Made by a program: the position numbers and the translations under genes | In this document: one piece after another, positions 45,732 to 54,231 of the stretch | How positions within the stretch are numbered: the first letter of the stretch is position 1 | Layout of the letters: each line of letters begins with the position of its first letter | Notes under the pieces: generated by a model | Told to the model about the DNA's origin: nothing | What the model saw: the letters and a program-made list of their open reading frames with translations, nothing else | The model's database searches: none | From: Sphingomonas sp. CFBP 8760 | Lineage (GTDB): Bacteria > Pseudomonadota > Alphaproteobacteria > Sphingomonadales > Sphingomonadaceae | Direction of reading: 5' to 3' | Assembly: GCF_014841615.1 (NCBI RefSeq) | Contig: NZ_JACYUG010000010.1 | Location: 1 to 64,000 of the forward strand | DNA length: 64,000 nucleotides

Positions 45732-47189
45732 TCAGGCGCGGCGCGATCCCATGCCGCGTTCACGCCCCCACACCACCGCGCCGCTGCGGCGGTTGACGCC
45801 GGTCTTGGCATAGATGTTGGCGACGTGGTTGCGCACCGTGTTGCGCGACAGGCCAAGCCGGGCGGCGATCGCGGCATCGTCCAGATCGTCGCAGATCAGG
45901 TCGAGGATTTCCCGTTCGCGCGGCGTGAGGTCGGATGGGGGCGCCTGGGTCTGTGGCCGTCGCAGCGTCGCCAGCTTGTCGAGGATCGAGCGGCTGAGCC
46001 AACTGGCGTCCTTCATCACCTCGTCGATCGCGCCGGCCAGTTCGGTTTCGGTGCGGCGACGCTCGGTGACGTCCTCGAACGCCCAGAGGATACAGGCGGC
46101 GCCGTCGACGTCGATCGTCTCAGCCGCGACGAGGCAATCGATCGGGCCGCCGTCCCGCCGCCGCAACCGTGCCTCGCCCGCGCGCAGCCGGCCCCGGTCG
46201 ACGATCGCGGCATCGAGCGCGGCGCGCGGGATGTCACCGTCCCACAGGCCGAGTTGGTCGAACGTATGCGCGGTCGCCGCCGCCGCGTCATGTCCGGTCA
46301 GGTCGCGGAACGCGGCGTTGACGCGGAAAATCCGCCGGTCCGCGTCGCGGGTGATCGCCATCGCGACCGGCGCCATCTCGAACACCGCGACCAGATGCCG
46401 TTCGCTCGCCGCCAGCGCCTGTTCCGCCCGGTGGCGCGGTTCCAGATCGGCGAAGGTCAGCAACAGCGCATCCTCGCCGGTCACGTCGATCGGCTGGCCG
46501 GCGAACAGCACCAGCCGTCGCGACCCGTCGGCGACGAGCAGGTCGGCTTCCGCCTGCGGCACGATCTCGCCAGCCGCGATCCGGCGGCGCACGTCGGCTG
46601 GATCGGCGAGCCCGCCGAGCAGATCGAGGGCGAACAGCGATCTGTCGTGCAACTGTTTTTCGGTGAAGCCGGTGAGGGCGAGGAAGCCGGGATTGGCGCG
46701 CGCGATCCGCAGATCGGCCAGTCCCAGCACCAGGGCCGGCGCGGGGTTGGCCTGGAACATCGCATTGAACCGGGTTTCGGCGTCGAAGCGGGCGGATATG
46801 TCGCTGATGACCAGCGCGAGATAGTCGGCCTCGCCCCCGTCCTCGTCCATGATGACGTCGCGTACCTGATGGACCCAGCGCGCCTCGTCTTCCCCGGCGG
46901 GGGCGACCTGCACGATCTCGTCCGGAAACGGTTCGCCGGCGAGCAGGCGAAACAACGGATAGTCGCGGTGCCGCAGGGGCCGGCCATCCGCCGCGCGCAG
47001 CGAGAAGCGGCCGGCATAATCCTCCGCGGTCGATCCCAGTTCGGCCGCATCGTCCAGCCCGTGCATCCGCAACGCGGCGGGGTTGGCGCCGAGGATGGTG
47101 CCGGTCGGATCGAGCAGGATCACGCCGTCCATCAATTGCGCCATCAGCTGTTCGAGATGGCGGAGACCGGGGGCGGGATGGGATGGCAT
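45732..47189 (-). CDS. PAS-domain LuxR-type transcription regulator
   Basis: A 485-aa soluble regulator. Three PAS-like regions are visible: about residues 12-135 (DGVILLDPTGTILGANPAAL), 137-255 (NPAPALVLGLADLRIARANPGF) and 262-385 (MAPVAMAITRDADRRIFRVN). A LuxR/GerE helix-turn-helix follows (about 418-475, LTPREREILDLICDDLDD and LGLSRNTVRNHVANIYAKT). No kinase or receiver domain exists, so it would sense a ligand or redox state itself and act at DNA. A perfect palindrome lies 45 bp upstream of its start, in the intergenic region shared with the GlsB-type gene. Confidence 0.87.
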   Translation of the reverse strand: MPSHPAPGLRHLEQLMAQLMDGVILLDPTGTILGANPAALRMHGLDDAAELGSTAEDYAGRFSLRAADGRPLRHRDYPLFRLLAGEPFPDEIVQVAPAGEDEARWVHQVRDVIMDEDGGEADYLALVISDISARFDAETRFNAMFQANPAPALVLGLADLRIARANPGFLALTGFTEKQLHDRSLFALDLLGGLADPADVRRRIAAGEIVPQAEADLLVADGSRRLVLFAGQPIDVTGEDALLLTFADLEPRHRAEQALAASERHLVAVFEMAPVAMAITRDADRRIFRVNAAFRDLTGHDAAAATAHTFDQLGLWDGDIPRAALDAAIVDRGRLRAGEARLRRRDGGPIDCLVAAETIDVDGAACILWAFEDVTERRRTETELAGAIDEVMKDASWLSRSILDKLATLRRPQTQAPPSDLTPREREILDLICDDLDDAAIAARLGLSRNTVRNHVANIYAKTGVNRRSGAVVWGRERGMGSRRA

Positions 47190-47233
47190 GGCTCATCAAG
47201 CGTGCGACGCCCGCACCCGGTTCCACGGTTCGT

Positions 47234-47250
47234 TACCAGTTCGACTGGTA
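47234..47250. promoter_or_regulatory. Perfect palindrome between PAS-LuxR gene and glsB
   Basis: TACCAGT, TCG, ACTGGTA form a 17-bp perfect palindrome between the divergent PAS-LuxR and GlsB-type genes. LuxR-type HTH proteins bind such dyads, so autoregulation or control of the neighbour is plausible. Confidence 0.5.
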
Positions 47251-47352
47251 CAGGCATACCATCCGCCGAAGCTGGCCGGGCGGCATGATCTGAACATCAT
47301 GGCACCGACGACGGTTTAACCCTCACTTGGTAAACAGCGTGAAGGAACGAAC

Positions 47353-47622
47353 ATGGGTCTCATCATACTTCTCGTCGTCGGCGGCGTGATCGGCTGGGTC
47401 GCCAGCATGGTGATGCGCACCGACGGCCAGCAGGGCATCCTGCTCAACATCGTGGTCGGGATCGTCGGGGCGGTGCTGGCCGGGTTCGTCGTGACGCCGT
47501 TGATCGGCGGGGCGCCGATCACCAGCGGCGTCATCAGCATCCAGTCGGTCGTCGTCTCGCTGATCGGTGCGATCGTGCTGCTCGCGATCATCAACCTCTT
47601 TCGTCGCGGCGCGGTGCGCTGA
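47353..47622 (+). CDS. GlsB/YeaQ/YmgE stress-response membrane protein
   Basis: An 89-aa three-helix membrane protein of the transglycosylase-associated family: GVIGWVASMVMRTD near residue 11, then NIVVGIVGAVLAGFVV near 33 and a C-terminal helix (about 60-82). These small Gly-rich proteins are induced by general stress in many bacteria; molecular function is unknown. AAGGAAC lies just before ATG. The upstream TGAAC-N17-GGTT pair only weakly resembles an EcfG general-stress promoter. Confidence 0.88.
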   Translation: MGLIILLVVGGVIGWVASMVMRTDGQQGILLNIVVGIVGAVLAGFVVTPLIGGAPITSGVISIQSVVVSLIGAIVLLAIINLFRRGAVR

Positions 47623-47630
47623 ACCGGACC

Positions 47631-47668
47631 GTCCCGTTGCCGGCCGCGCCTATGGCCGGCGGCGGGAC
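47631..47668 (+). terminator. Strong hairpin after glsB-type gene
   Basis: A 15-bp stem (GTCCCGTTGCCGGCC with GGCCGGCGGCGGGAC, two G-T pairs) starts 9 bases after the stop. It lacks a T run; a second hairpin with AACGGGGGTTT follows at 47692. Confidence 0.5.
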
Positions 47669-47691
47669 AGCCGGTATCATTCCATCCTGAT

Positions 47692-47725
47692 CCCCCGTTC
47701 GCCACGGTCGCGGCAACGGGGGTTT
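47692..47725 (+). terminator. Second hairpin with short T run
   Basis: CCCCCGTT (47692-47699) pairs with AACGGGGG (47715-47722) and is followed by TTT. Probably a backup terminator for the GlsB-type gene, facing the convergent small acidic-protein gene. Confidence 0.5.
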
Positions 47726-47828
47726 CGCCCGTGGCGGCGGCGATCCGGCGGCGGGTGACATCGCGTACACGATGTCGCCGCCGGACCGTTCGCCCGGCCA
47801 GTTCGCCGGTAGGCGGCACCGGGTCCGG

Positions 47829-48149
47829 TCAGCCGGCGTCCTCGGTTTCCACCACGCCGGCCGAATCGAACTCGTCGAACGCATCGCGGACCTCCTCGGC
47901 GGTCTGTTCGTCCGCGACTTCCACCGTCACCACGATCGCACCGTTCAGCGGGGCATCGTCACGATCCTCCGCGCTGGGCGCGCCGGCCTCGGTGTCAGAA
48001 CCCGCCTGTTCCTCGCCGACGCTGTTGCGATCACCCTCGGTGGTGATGAACACGGCGGCACGATCGAGGTCGAACTGCTGGACCAGTCGTTCCACCGTCA
48101 TCTCGGCATTGCGGCGGGTATCGAACGTGGCGCTGAGCATAACCGACAT
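47829..48149 (-). CDS. Small acidic protein of unknown function
   Basis: A 106-aa soluble protein. It opens with MSVMLSATFDTRRNAEMTVE, read as a beta strand plus helix, and ends with IVVTVEVADEQTAEEVRDAF, a second beta-alpha unit, joined by a disordered acidic loop (about 45-65). The beta-alpha halves suggest a ferredoxin-like fold, as in heavy-metal or DUF1269-type small proteins, but I recognise no family. AAGGAC lies 7 bases before ATG 48149; an ATG at 48155 is also possible. It is convergent with the GlsB-type gene, in a stress-flavoured neighbourhood. Confidence 0.68.
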   Translation of the reverse strand: MSVMLSATFDTRRNAEMTVERLVQQFDLDRAAVFITTEGDRNSVGEEQAGSDTEAGAPSAEDRDDAPLNGAIVVTVEVADEQTAEEVRDAFDEFDSAGVVETEDAG

Positions 48150-48329
48150 GAGCATGTCCTTGGCGAATGTGACGACGGGATGCCGACGCGGGAGTCAACC
48201 ATCGGTGAGCCTCCATGATCCATGGTCGCGGTCGATGATCGTCGTGGCGCGGTCGGGGCGAGGGAACGTCGGCGCGCCCGCTGCGCTTGGGTGATGGGCA
48301 TCGCGCCCGCCACGCAAGGATGCCTCGAC

Positions 48330-48851
48330 ATGCCCGACGCCGATATCGCCCCCGCCCGTCCCGGCCTGTCGCGCCCGATGGCGTTCGCCGCCGTGGCGGC
48401 GGTATTGGGGGCCAGCGCCTGGCTCGGCCGGCGCAACGCCCCCGATCCTTCGCACCCCGGCATCCGTCGCTGGTACAAGCGGCTCGACAAGCCCGCCTAT
48501 ACGCCGCCCGATGCCGCCTTCGGCGCGGTGTGGCCGGTGCTGGAGACGGGGCTGGGCATCGGCGGCTATCGCCTGTTGCGGCAACCGGCGACCGATGGCC
48601 GCAACATCGCCGTCGGCCTCTGGCTGCTCAACACCGCGATGATCGGCGGCTGGACCGAGTTGTTCTTCCGGCGAAAGGCGCTGGGGGCCAGCGCGGCGGC
48701 GTCGGCGGCGATGATCGCGACCGGCACCGGCTATGTCGCGGCGGCTGGCCGCGTCGATCGGCCGGCGGCGGCGCTGGCGGTACCGTTCGTCGCGTGGCTG
48801 GGGTTCGCGACCCTGCTCGCCGAACGTATCCGGGAACGGAACGGGGCATGA
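48330..48851 (+). CDS. TspO/MBR-family membrane protein
   Basis: A 173-aa five-helix protein of the tryptophan-rich sensory protein (translocator) family: WYKRLDKPAYTPPDAAFGAVWPVL split around residue 50, then LWLLNTAMIGGWTELFF near 108. The family binds porphyrins and steroids and in Rhodobacter modulates tetrapyrrole flux. This copy has fewer Trp residues than usual. ATG at 48330 follows AAGGA; 48294 is an alternative. Confidence 0.8.
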   Translation: MPDADIAPARPGLSRPMAFAAVAAVLGASAWLGRRNAPDPSHPGIRRWYKRLDKPAYTPPDAAFGAVWPVLETGLGIGGYRLLRQPATDGRNIAVGLWLLNTAMIGGWTELFFRRKALGASAAASAAMIATGTGYVAAAGRVDRPAAALAVPFVAWLGFATLLAERIRERNGA

Positions 48852-49207
48852 CCCGCGTCACCGTCTGGCATGACGGCGCCTGTCCCCTGTGCCAGCGGGA
48901 GATCGCTCTGATGCGGCGGCTGGACCGGTGCGGGGCGATCGATTTCATCGATGCCAGCGATCCCGCCGGTTCGTGCCCGATCGATCGCCGCACGATGCTC
49001 GCCCGCTTCCATGCCCGCGAGGACGGACGATTATTGTCCGGCGCGGCGGCGTTCGCGGCGATGTGGCGGGCCATTCCGCTGCTGCGGCCCCTGGGGATCG
49101 CGGCGCGCCACCCGCTGGTGCTGGCCGGGCTGGAACGGGCCTATCTGCTGTTCCTGCGCATCCGGCCCCGGCTCCAGTCGATCGTGCGCGACCGGGTGTC
49201 GGCATGA
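48848..49207 (+). CDS. DCC-family thiol-disulfide oxidoreductase (DUF393)
   Basis: A 119-aa protein with the hallmark DGACPLC motif (residues 9-15) and the RFHAREDGRLLSGAAAF segment (about 53-71). DCC proteins are predicted thioredoxin-fold oxidoreductases; substrates are unknown. It overlaps the TspO-like gene by 4 bp and the next gene by 4 bp, so the three are co-translated. Confidence 0.88.
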   Translation: MTRVTVWHDGACPLCQREIALMRRLDRCGAIDFIDASDPAGSCPIDRRTMLARFHAREDGRLLSGAAAFAAMWRAIPLLRPLGIAARHPLVLAGLERAYLLFLRIRPRLQSIVRDRVSA

Positions 49208-49698
49208 GACCGGTGCCCGACCGGCCCGCGCCGGGGCAGGAGAGCGTCTGGTCCTATCCGCGACCGGCGATCGCGGAGCGGTGCGCCCGCCACATCCGCA
49301 TCGAGCATCGCGGCCTTGTCATCGCCGACACCAGCGCCAGCGTCCGCACGCTGGAGACCAGTCACCCGCCCGGCTATTACCTGCCGCCGTCGGATATCGT
49401 GATGGCGGCGCTGCGCCCTTCCGCACGCGGATCGTTCTGCGAGTGGAAGGGGCAGGCGGTCTATTACGATCTGGTGGTCGACGGCACCGTGATCGAGGAT
49501 GTGGCGTGGAGCTATCCCGTGCCCACCCCCGCCTTCGAACCGCTGCGCGATCATATCGCCTTCTATCCCGCGCCGCTCGACGTCTGCACCGTCGACGGGG
49601 TGCAGGTCGTGCCGCAGGAAGGCGGCTTCTACGGGGGCTGGATAACGCCCGACCTCGCCGGTCCGTTCAAGGGCGGGCCGGGCAGCCGCTTCTGGTAG
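49204..49698 (+). CDS. DUF427-domain protein
   Basis: A 164-aa protein of the DUF427 family. The two half-repeats are visible around SVWSYPRPAIAE (residue 14) and VAWSYPVPTPAFEPL (100), with GYYLPPSDIVMAAL near 58 and the closing FYGGWITPDLAGPFKGGPG. The function of the family is unknown. It is third in a coupled run with the TspO-like and DCC genes. Confidence 0.87.
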   Translation: MRPVPDRPAPGQESVWSYPRPAIAERCARHIRIEHRGLVIADTSASVRTLETSHPPGYYLPPSDIVMAALRPSARGSFCEWKGQAVYYDLVVDGTVIEDVAWSYPVPTPAFEPLRDHIAFYPAPLDVCTVDGVQVVPQEGGFYGGWITPDLAGPFKGGPGSRFW

Positions 49699-49702
49699 GC
49701 AC

Positions 49703-50194
49703 CTATAGATTGGCCTGTTCGTCGGCCGGCAGATCGTCGTTGGGGCGGTAATAGAGCGTCGCGCACTCCTCGCGCAGGCATCCGCCCTCGATGACGAGGT
49801 CGTCGCGATAGGCCTTGCGCACGAAATCGAGCGTGTCGACATGCCGCGCCTCGAAATACATCGGATGCACGTCGGCCGCCCCGGCGCCGTAGACGACGCG
49901 CCCGACCTTGGACCAGATCGACGCCATCGTGCACATCCCGCAGGGTTGCAGCGTCGAATACAGGGTCGCGCCGCGCAGCTCCATCTCGCCCGTCCCCTCG
50001 CAGGCGCGGCGGATCGCCATCATCTCCGCATGGGCGGTGGCATCGGGCAGGTCCTGGGTCTGGTTGCGCTCGGCGGCGATCACCTTGCCGTCCAGCACGA
50101 TCACCGCGCCGAGCGGTGAGGATGCCGGATCCGATCCCTTCGAGCGGGCGATCTCGATCGCCATGCGCATCCATTTCTCGTCGTCTTCGGTCAT
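49703..50194 (-). CDS. Cytidine/deoxycytidylate-type nucleoside deaminase
   Basis: A 163-aa zinc deaminase of the CDA fold. The zinc site is HAEMMAIRRA near residue 54 (His and catalytic Glu) and TLQPCGMC near 80 (two Cys). The pattern suits a guanine or adenosine-type deaminase (TadA/GuaD relatives), but the true tRNA deaminase normally has other flanking residues, so the substrate is open. GGAGG lies about 6 bases before ATG 50194, which fixes the start. It is convergent with the DUF427 gene, 4 bp away. Confidence 0.87.
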   Translation of the reverse strand: MTEDDEKWMRMAIEIARSKGSDPASSPLGAVIVLDGKVIAAERNQTQDLPDATAHAEMMAIRRACEGTGEMELRGATLYSTLQPCGMCTMASIWSKVGRVVYGAGAADVHPMYFEARHVDTLDFVRKAYRDDLVIEGGCLREECATLYYRPNDDLPADEQANL

Positions 50195-50285
50195 CGCTAC
50201 CTCCGGCACAGGGAACGCAGCGGATGCCGACATGGTCCGCGCTGTCCTATCCCCATGAAAAGATATCGATTTCACATGCCGGTCG

Positions 50286-51275
50286 CTAATCGCCCGCCCA
50301 GTCGTACACGCCCCCCGGATGCGCGGCGACGAAGCGGCGGGGCGGGATGCCGGCGGCGGACAGGGCGGTGGCGAGCGCCAGCCGCGGCGCCTCGCGTGCC
50401 TCGTCGGTCAGCTGGAAGGTCCCCCAATGGATACCCAGCGCCTGCTTCGCCGCCACGTCGCGGAAGATGCGGACCGCCTCGGCCGGATCGACATGCTGCG
50501 CAGCCATGAACCATCGCGGCTCATAGGCGCCGATCGGGATCAGCGCCATGTCGGGCGCCGCCAGCCGCGCCCGGATGTCCGCGAAGAGCCGGCCGTCGCC
50601 ATAGCCGGTGTCGCCCGCGAACCAGATCGTGCCGGCCGGCGTCGTCATGTGGTGCCCCGCCCACAGCGCCATGCGCACGTCGGAGGGCCAGCGGTTCGCC
50701 CAGTGATGGGCCGGCGTCAGCGTGGTGGATATCCCGCCGCCCAGGTCCAGCCGATCCCACCAGTCGCCGACGATGCATCGGGCATCGGGGATCGCGGCGC
50801 GCACGATCGCATCGTTGCCCAGCGGCATCGCCATCAGCGGCGCATGGGCGGCCTGCAACCGGCGCAGCGTCGCGACGTCCATATGATCGTAATGGCAATG
50901 ACTGAGCAGCACGACGTCGATCGGCGGCAGGTCCGCAAAGGCGATGCCGGGCGCGGTCACCCGCGTCGGCCCGGCGAAGCGGAACGGGCTGGCCCGCTGC
51001 GACCATACCGGATCGGTCAGGATGTTGACCCCCGCCGCCTGGATCAGCAGCGAGGCATGGCCGACCATGGTGACGCGGATGCCCGGTACCCGCGCTGCCG
51101 GCACCGCTGGCGTCACCGGCACCATCGCCGGCCAGCGTTGCGCCGCGCCCGCCAGCTTCCAGCGCAGCATGTCGCGCAGCCCCCGGTCGGTCGCCGGCTG
51201 ATCGGGGTTGAAGAAGCGGACGCCGTCAAAATGGTCGCTCGGCGGGCCGGCGTAATAGCGATTCCTCGTCACCAT
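50286..51275 (-). CDS. Metallo-beta-lactamase-fold hydrolase (NAPE-PLD/UlaG-like)
   Basis: A 329-aa MBL-fold enzyme. Metal motifs are SHCHYDHMD near residue 120, the TPAHHWANR His pair near 181, FAGDTGYGDG near 219 and a closing AHPGG. The overall shape (VTMVGHASLLIQ near 67) matches the romA/NAPE-PLD branch, whose members hydrolyse phosphodiester or lactone bonds. The natural substrate is unknown. ATG 51275 was chosen as the first Met before the conserved region. Confidence 0.86.
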   Translation of the reverse strand: MVTRNRYYAGPPSDHFDGVRFFNPDQPATDRGLRDMLRWKLAGAAQRWPAMVPVTPAVPAARVPGIRVTMVGHASLLIQAAGVNILTDPVWSQRASPFRFAGPTRVTAPGIAFADLPPIDVVLLSHCHYDHMDVATLRRLQAAHAPLMAMPLGNDAIVRAAIPDARCIVGDWWDRLDLGGGISTTLTPAHHWANRWPSDVRMALWAGHHMTTPAGTIWFAGDTGYGDGRLFADIRARLAAPDMALIPIGAYEPRWFMAAQHVDPAEAVRIFRDVAAKQALGIHWGTFQLTDEAREAPRLALATALSAAGIPPRRFVAAHPGGVYDWAGD

Positions 51276-51303
51276 ATCAGGGGTAGCGGGTCGGGGGCGG
51301 CGG

Positions 51304-51753
51304 TCAATCCGGCATCGCGAAAACGAGCAATGTCGAGGTCGCCGAGGCACATAGCCGGCCTTCGCCATCGTGCAGCGTCGCCTCGGCAAAGGCGACGCGG
51401 CGGCCGATCGACACCACCCGGCCCGCCGCCCGCACCCGTCCGCTCCGGTCGGACAGCCCGCGATGATAGGCGACCTTCAGTTCCAGCGTCGTATAGCCCT
51501 GGCCAGCATCCAGATGCGAATGCACCGCGATGCCGCAGGCGCTGTCGAGCAGCGTCGCGGCATAGCCGCCATGCACCGATCCGATCGGGTTATAGACGCT
51601 GCGATCGGGCGTCCCCTCGAACACCGCGCGGCCGCGTTCGATCTCGACAAGGTCGAAGTTCATCGTCTCGCCGATCGGCGGGCGCCGGCCCGACGCCAGC
51701 ATCGCCTGCAACTGCGCCAGGCCGTCGAGCGGGGGGTGTTGGTCGGTAGGCAT
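51304..51753 (-). CDS. PaaI-type hotdog thioesterase
   Basis: A 149-aa hotdog-fold thioesterase. The signature GSVHGGYAATLLDSACGIAV lies near residue 58, with Asp in LLDSA the usual catalytic acid, and YTTLELKVAYHRG follows. PaaI relatives hydrolyse aromatic or short acyl-CoA. It lies 28 bp upstream of the MBL-fold gene on the same strand, so probably one transcript. Confidence 0.88.
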   Translation of the reverse strand: MPTDQHPPLDGLAQLQAMLASGRRPPIGETMNFDLVEIERGRAVFEGTPDRSVYNPIGSVHGGYAATLLDSACGIAVHSHLDAGQGYTTLELKVAYHRGLSDRSGRVRAAGRVVSIGRRVAFAEATLHDGEGRLCASATSTLLVFAMPD

Positions 51754-51893
51754 CGGACATTCTCCTGGGTGCGGCCGGTTCGGCGGGGGGCGGATGATGC
51801 GCGTGACGATCCGGTACCGGATCAATGGCTTGCGATGGGCCGTTCGCTAAGGATAGATCGCCGATCCGTATCAATCAGCCCGGAAACGCAAGG

Positions 51894-52223
51894 ATGACGA
51901 ACAATACGTCGCACGCCGATTCCTCCTTCAGGCAGGATACCCATCCGCAACCCGATGCACAGGGGCAGGCGGCCCTGCTGCTGATCGAAAGCCTGATTCA
52001 CAGCCTGCTCGACAATGGCGCGCTGACCAAACCGCAGGCGCTGGAGGCCATCGACAGCGCGATGCAGGTCAAGGAGGAGAGCGCCGCCGAGGAAAAGGAG
52101 CCGACGCATACCCTTCGCCGGTCGCTGGCCCTGTTGGGTAACATGCAGCAGAGCATCGAGGCGCATTCCGGGCGTTACGATCCGTCGACCCAGGCGGGAC
52201 CGCAGGTGGCGCAGCCGGGGTAG
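51894..52223 (+). CDS. Small hypothetical protein
   Basis: A 109-aa soluble protein: a polar, His/Gln-rich start, a helical core (AALLLIESLIHSLLDNGALT, residues about 25-44), then KPQALEAIDSAMQVKEE and RRSLALLGNMQQSIEAH. The pattern of two or three amphipathic helices suggests a small helical bundle or adaptor. I recognise no family. AAGG directly precedes ATG 51894. It is divergent from the thioesterase and convergent with the histidine kinase. Confidence 0.62.
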   Translation: MTNNTSHADSSFRQDTHPQPDAQGQAALLLIESLIHSLLDNGALTKPQALEAIDSAMQVKEESAAEEKEPTHTLRRSLALLGNMQQSIEAHSGRYDPSTQAGPQVAQPG

Positions 52224-52248
52224 AAGCTCCGATGCCCGATACCGCCCG

Positions 52249-54231
52249 TCAGTTGATCGCCCGCAGCGCGGTGGCAGCGGCGGGCGGGGCGGGGCGCAGC
52301 AGGTCGTCGACCCGGCTGGCGAGATCGACCTGCCGGAACGGTTTCGCCAGCCGCGCGACATCGGCGGGTACATCCTCCCCCGCGGCGGCATAGCCGGTGA
52401 CGAGCAGCGCCGGCATGGCATGGCCGCCGGCGCGCAGTTCTTGGATCAGCTGGCCGCCGGTCATGCCGGGCATCAGGTAGTCGCTGACCAGCACGTCCGC
52501 TTCCGCGCCCGCGCGCACCGCTGCCAGCGCCTGCGACCCCGATCCCATCTCGATCACCGTATAGCCGATGTCGCGCAGCATGTCGGCGGTGGCGGCGCGG
52601 ACCAGATCCTCGTCGTCGACCAGCAATACCGTCGCCGCGCGTCGCGCCGCGACCGGCTCGGCGGGTCGCTCGCCCGGATCGGCGGCGGGCTCGTCGGTCG
52701 CGGGCAGCCATAGTTCGACGGCGGTGCCCGCGCCCGGTTCGCTCGACAGCGCCAGCGTGCCGCCGGACTGGGCGGCAAGGCCGTGGACCATCGACAGGCC
52801 GAGGCCGGTGCCCTTGCCCACGCCCTTGGTCGAGAAGAACGGCTCGGTCGCCCGCGCCAGCGTCGCCTTGTCCATGCCGACACCCGTGTCGGAGGCGACC
52901 AGACGCACATAGGTGCCGGGTTTCAGCCCCGGCGGACCGCCCCGGTCGACGACGCTGTCGGTGACGGACAACGTCAGCGTGCCGCCGCCCGGCATCGCGT
53001 CGCGCGCGTTGATCGCCAGATTCAGCAGCGCGAGTTCGAGCTGGTTGGGATCGACCCGCGCCCGCGACAGATGCCGGGGCACGTCCAGCACGACCCGGAT
53101 CGAGGGGCCGAGCGAGCGGCGGATCAGGTCGACGATGCCGTCGATCAGCGCGCCGATATCAACCGCGCGGGGTTGCAGCGCCTGCCGCCGCGCGAACGCC
53201 AGCAACCGCTGCGTCAGCGTCGCGGCGCGTTCCGCCGCCTGAAGGGCGCCGCCGACCATCCGCTGCGTCCGCTCGTCGTCGCGGTGGCGGCGGCGGACGA
53301 GGTCGAGGCTGCCGACGATCGGCGTCAGCAGGTTGTTGAAATCATGCGCGACGCCGCCGGTCAGCTGGCCGATCGCGTCCATCTTCTGCGCCTGCAGCAG
53401 TTGCGCGTCGGCATCCTTGCGGTCGGTGATGTCGGAGACGACGCCGGTTATCCGCACCGCGACGCCGCCCGCATCGTACCGGACGCGGCCCCTGGCGACG
53501 ATCCAGCGGTGCTGGCCGGTGACGTAGATGATGGCGCATTCGATATCCAGCGAACCGGTTTCGATCGCGCGGTCGAACGCGGCGGATACCGTGTCGCGCT
53601 GCGCCGGATCGACATGACCCAGAAACGTGTCGACGTTCCAGTCCGGCAATGCCTCGGTATAGCCGAAGATCTCGTCATGGCGCAGCGTCCGCCGGGCGAA
53701 CCCGGTGGTCAGGTCGATATCCCAGCTGCCCATGCCGGCGGCCTCCAGCGCGATCTCCAGACTGTCGCGGGCCGCCGCCAGTTCCTGCGTCCGCTCGACC
53801 ACCGCGCGTTCCAGCATATCGGCGGCGTCGCGGACCTCATATTGCCGCGCCCGCGCCTTCAGGGCGGACCGGATCGCCCCCAGCATCGCCTCCGCGTGCA
53901 GCGGCCGTTCGAGCAGCACCACATTGCCCAGCGCGTCGAGCCGCCTTGTGGCGGCGGCCGGCCGCGGCCCGCGCGCGCCATTCGCCAGCACCACGAACGG
54001 CACGTCCGCCCAGGCCGGTTGCGCCGCCACCCAGGCGAACAGTTCGGTCATGTCGCCGACCGTCAGCGCCTCCTCGGTCACCAGCACCACGCCCGCGCCG
54101 TCGCGCAGCCGGTCGACCAGCATCGTCTGGTCGGCGCAGATGTCCGCCGGGATACCGTGACGGCCCAGCAGCTCCGCCGCGATCGCCGCATCCCGGCCGC
54201 GCGGCGCCAGGATCAGGACGCGTTCGGGCAT
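52249..54231 (-). CDS. Hybrid sensor histidine kinase
   Basis: A 660-aa soluble hybrid kinase. Order: an N-terminal receiver-like fold (about 1-120) lacking a clear phosphoacceptor Asp (VLVTEEAL at that site); a short coiled coil; a PAS domain (about 165-275); HisKA with His in GVAHDFNNLL near 298; HATPase (NAINARDAMPGGG, GLGLSMVHGL); and a C-terminal receiver with VLVSDYLMPG (Asp near 600). No transmembrane helix is visible. Its ATG directly abuts the TAG stop of the KaiC-like gene, so the pair is co-translated, and the kinase may take its input from that ATPase through the pseudo-receiver. Confidence 0.9.
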   Translation of the reverse strand: MPERVLILAPRGRDAAIAAELLGRHGIPADICADQTMLVDRLRDGAGVVLVTEEALTVGDMTELFAWVAAQPAWADVPFVVLANGARGPRPAAATRRLDALGNVVLLERPLHAEAMLGAIRSALKARARQYEVRDAADMLERAVVERTQELAAARDSLEIALEAAGMGSWDIDLTTGFARRTLRHDEIFGYTEALPDWNVDTFLGHVDPAQRDTVSAAFDRAIETGSLDIECAIIYVTGQHRWIVARGRVRYDAGGVAVRITGVVSDITDRKDADAQLLQAQKMDAIGQLTGGVAHDFNNLLTPIVGSLDLVRRRHRDDERTQRMVGGALQAAERAATLTQRLLAFARRQALQPRAVDIGALIDGIVDLIRRSLGPSIRVVLDVPRHLSRARVDPNQLELALLNLAINARDAMPGGGTLTLSVTDSVVDRGGPPGLKPGTYVRLVASDTGVGMDKATLARATEPFFSTKGVGKGTGLGLSMVHGLAAQSGGTLALSSEPGAGTAVELWLPATDEPAADPGERPAEPVAARRAATVLLVDDEDLVRAATADMLRDIGYTVIEMGSGSQALAAVRAGAEADVLVSDYLMPGMTGGQLIQELRAGGHAMPALLVTGYAAAGEDVPADVARLAKPFRQVDLASRVDDLLRPAPPAAATALRAIN

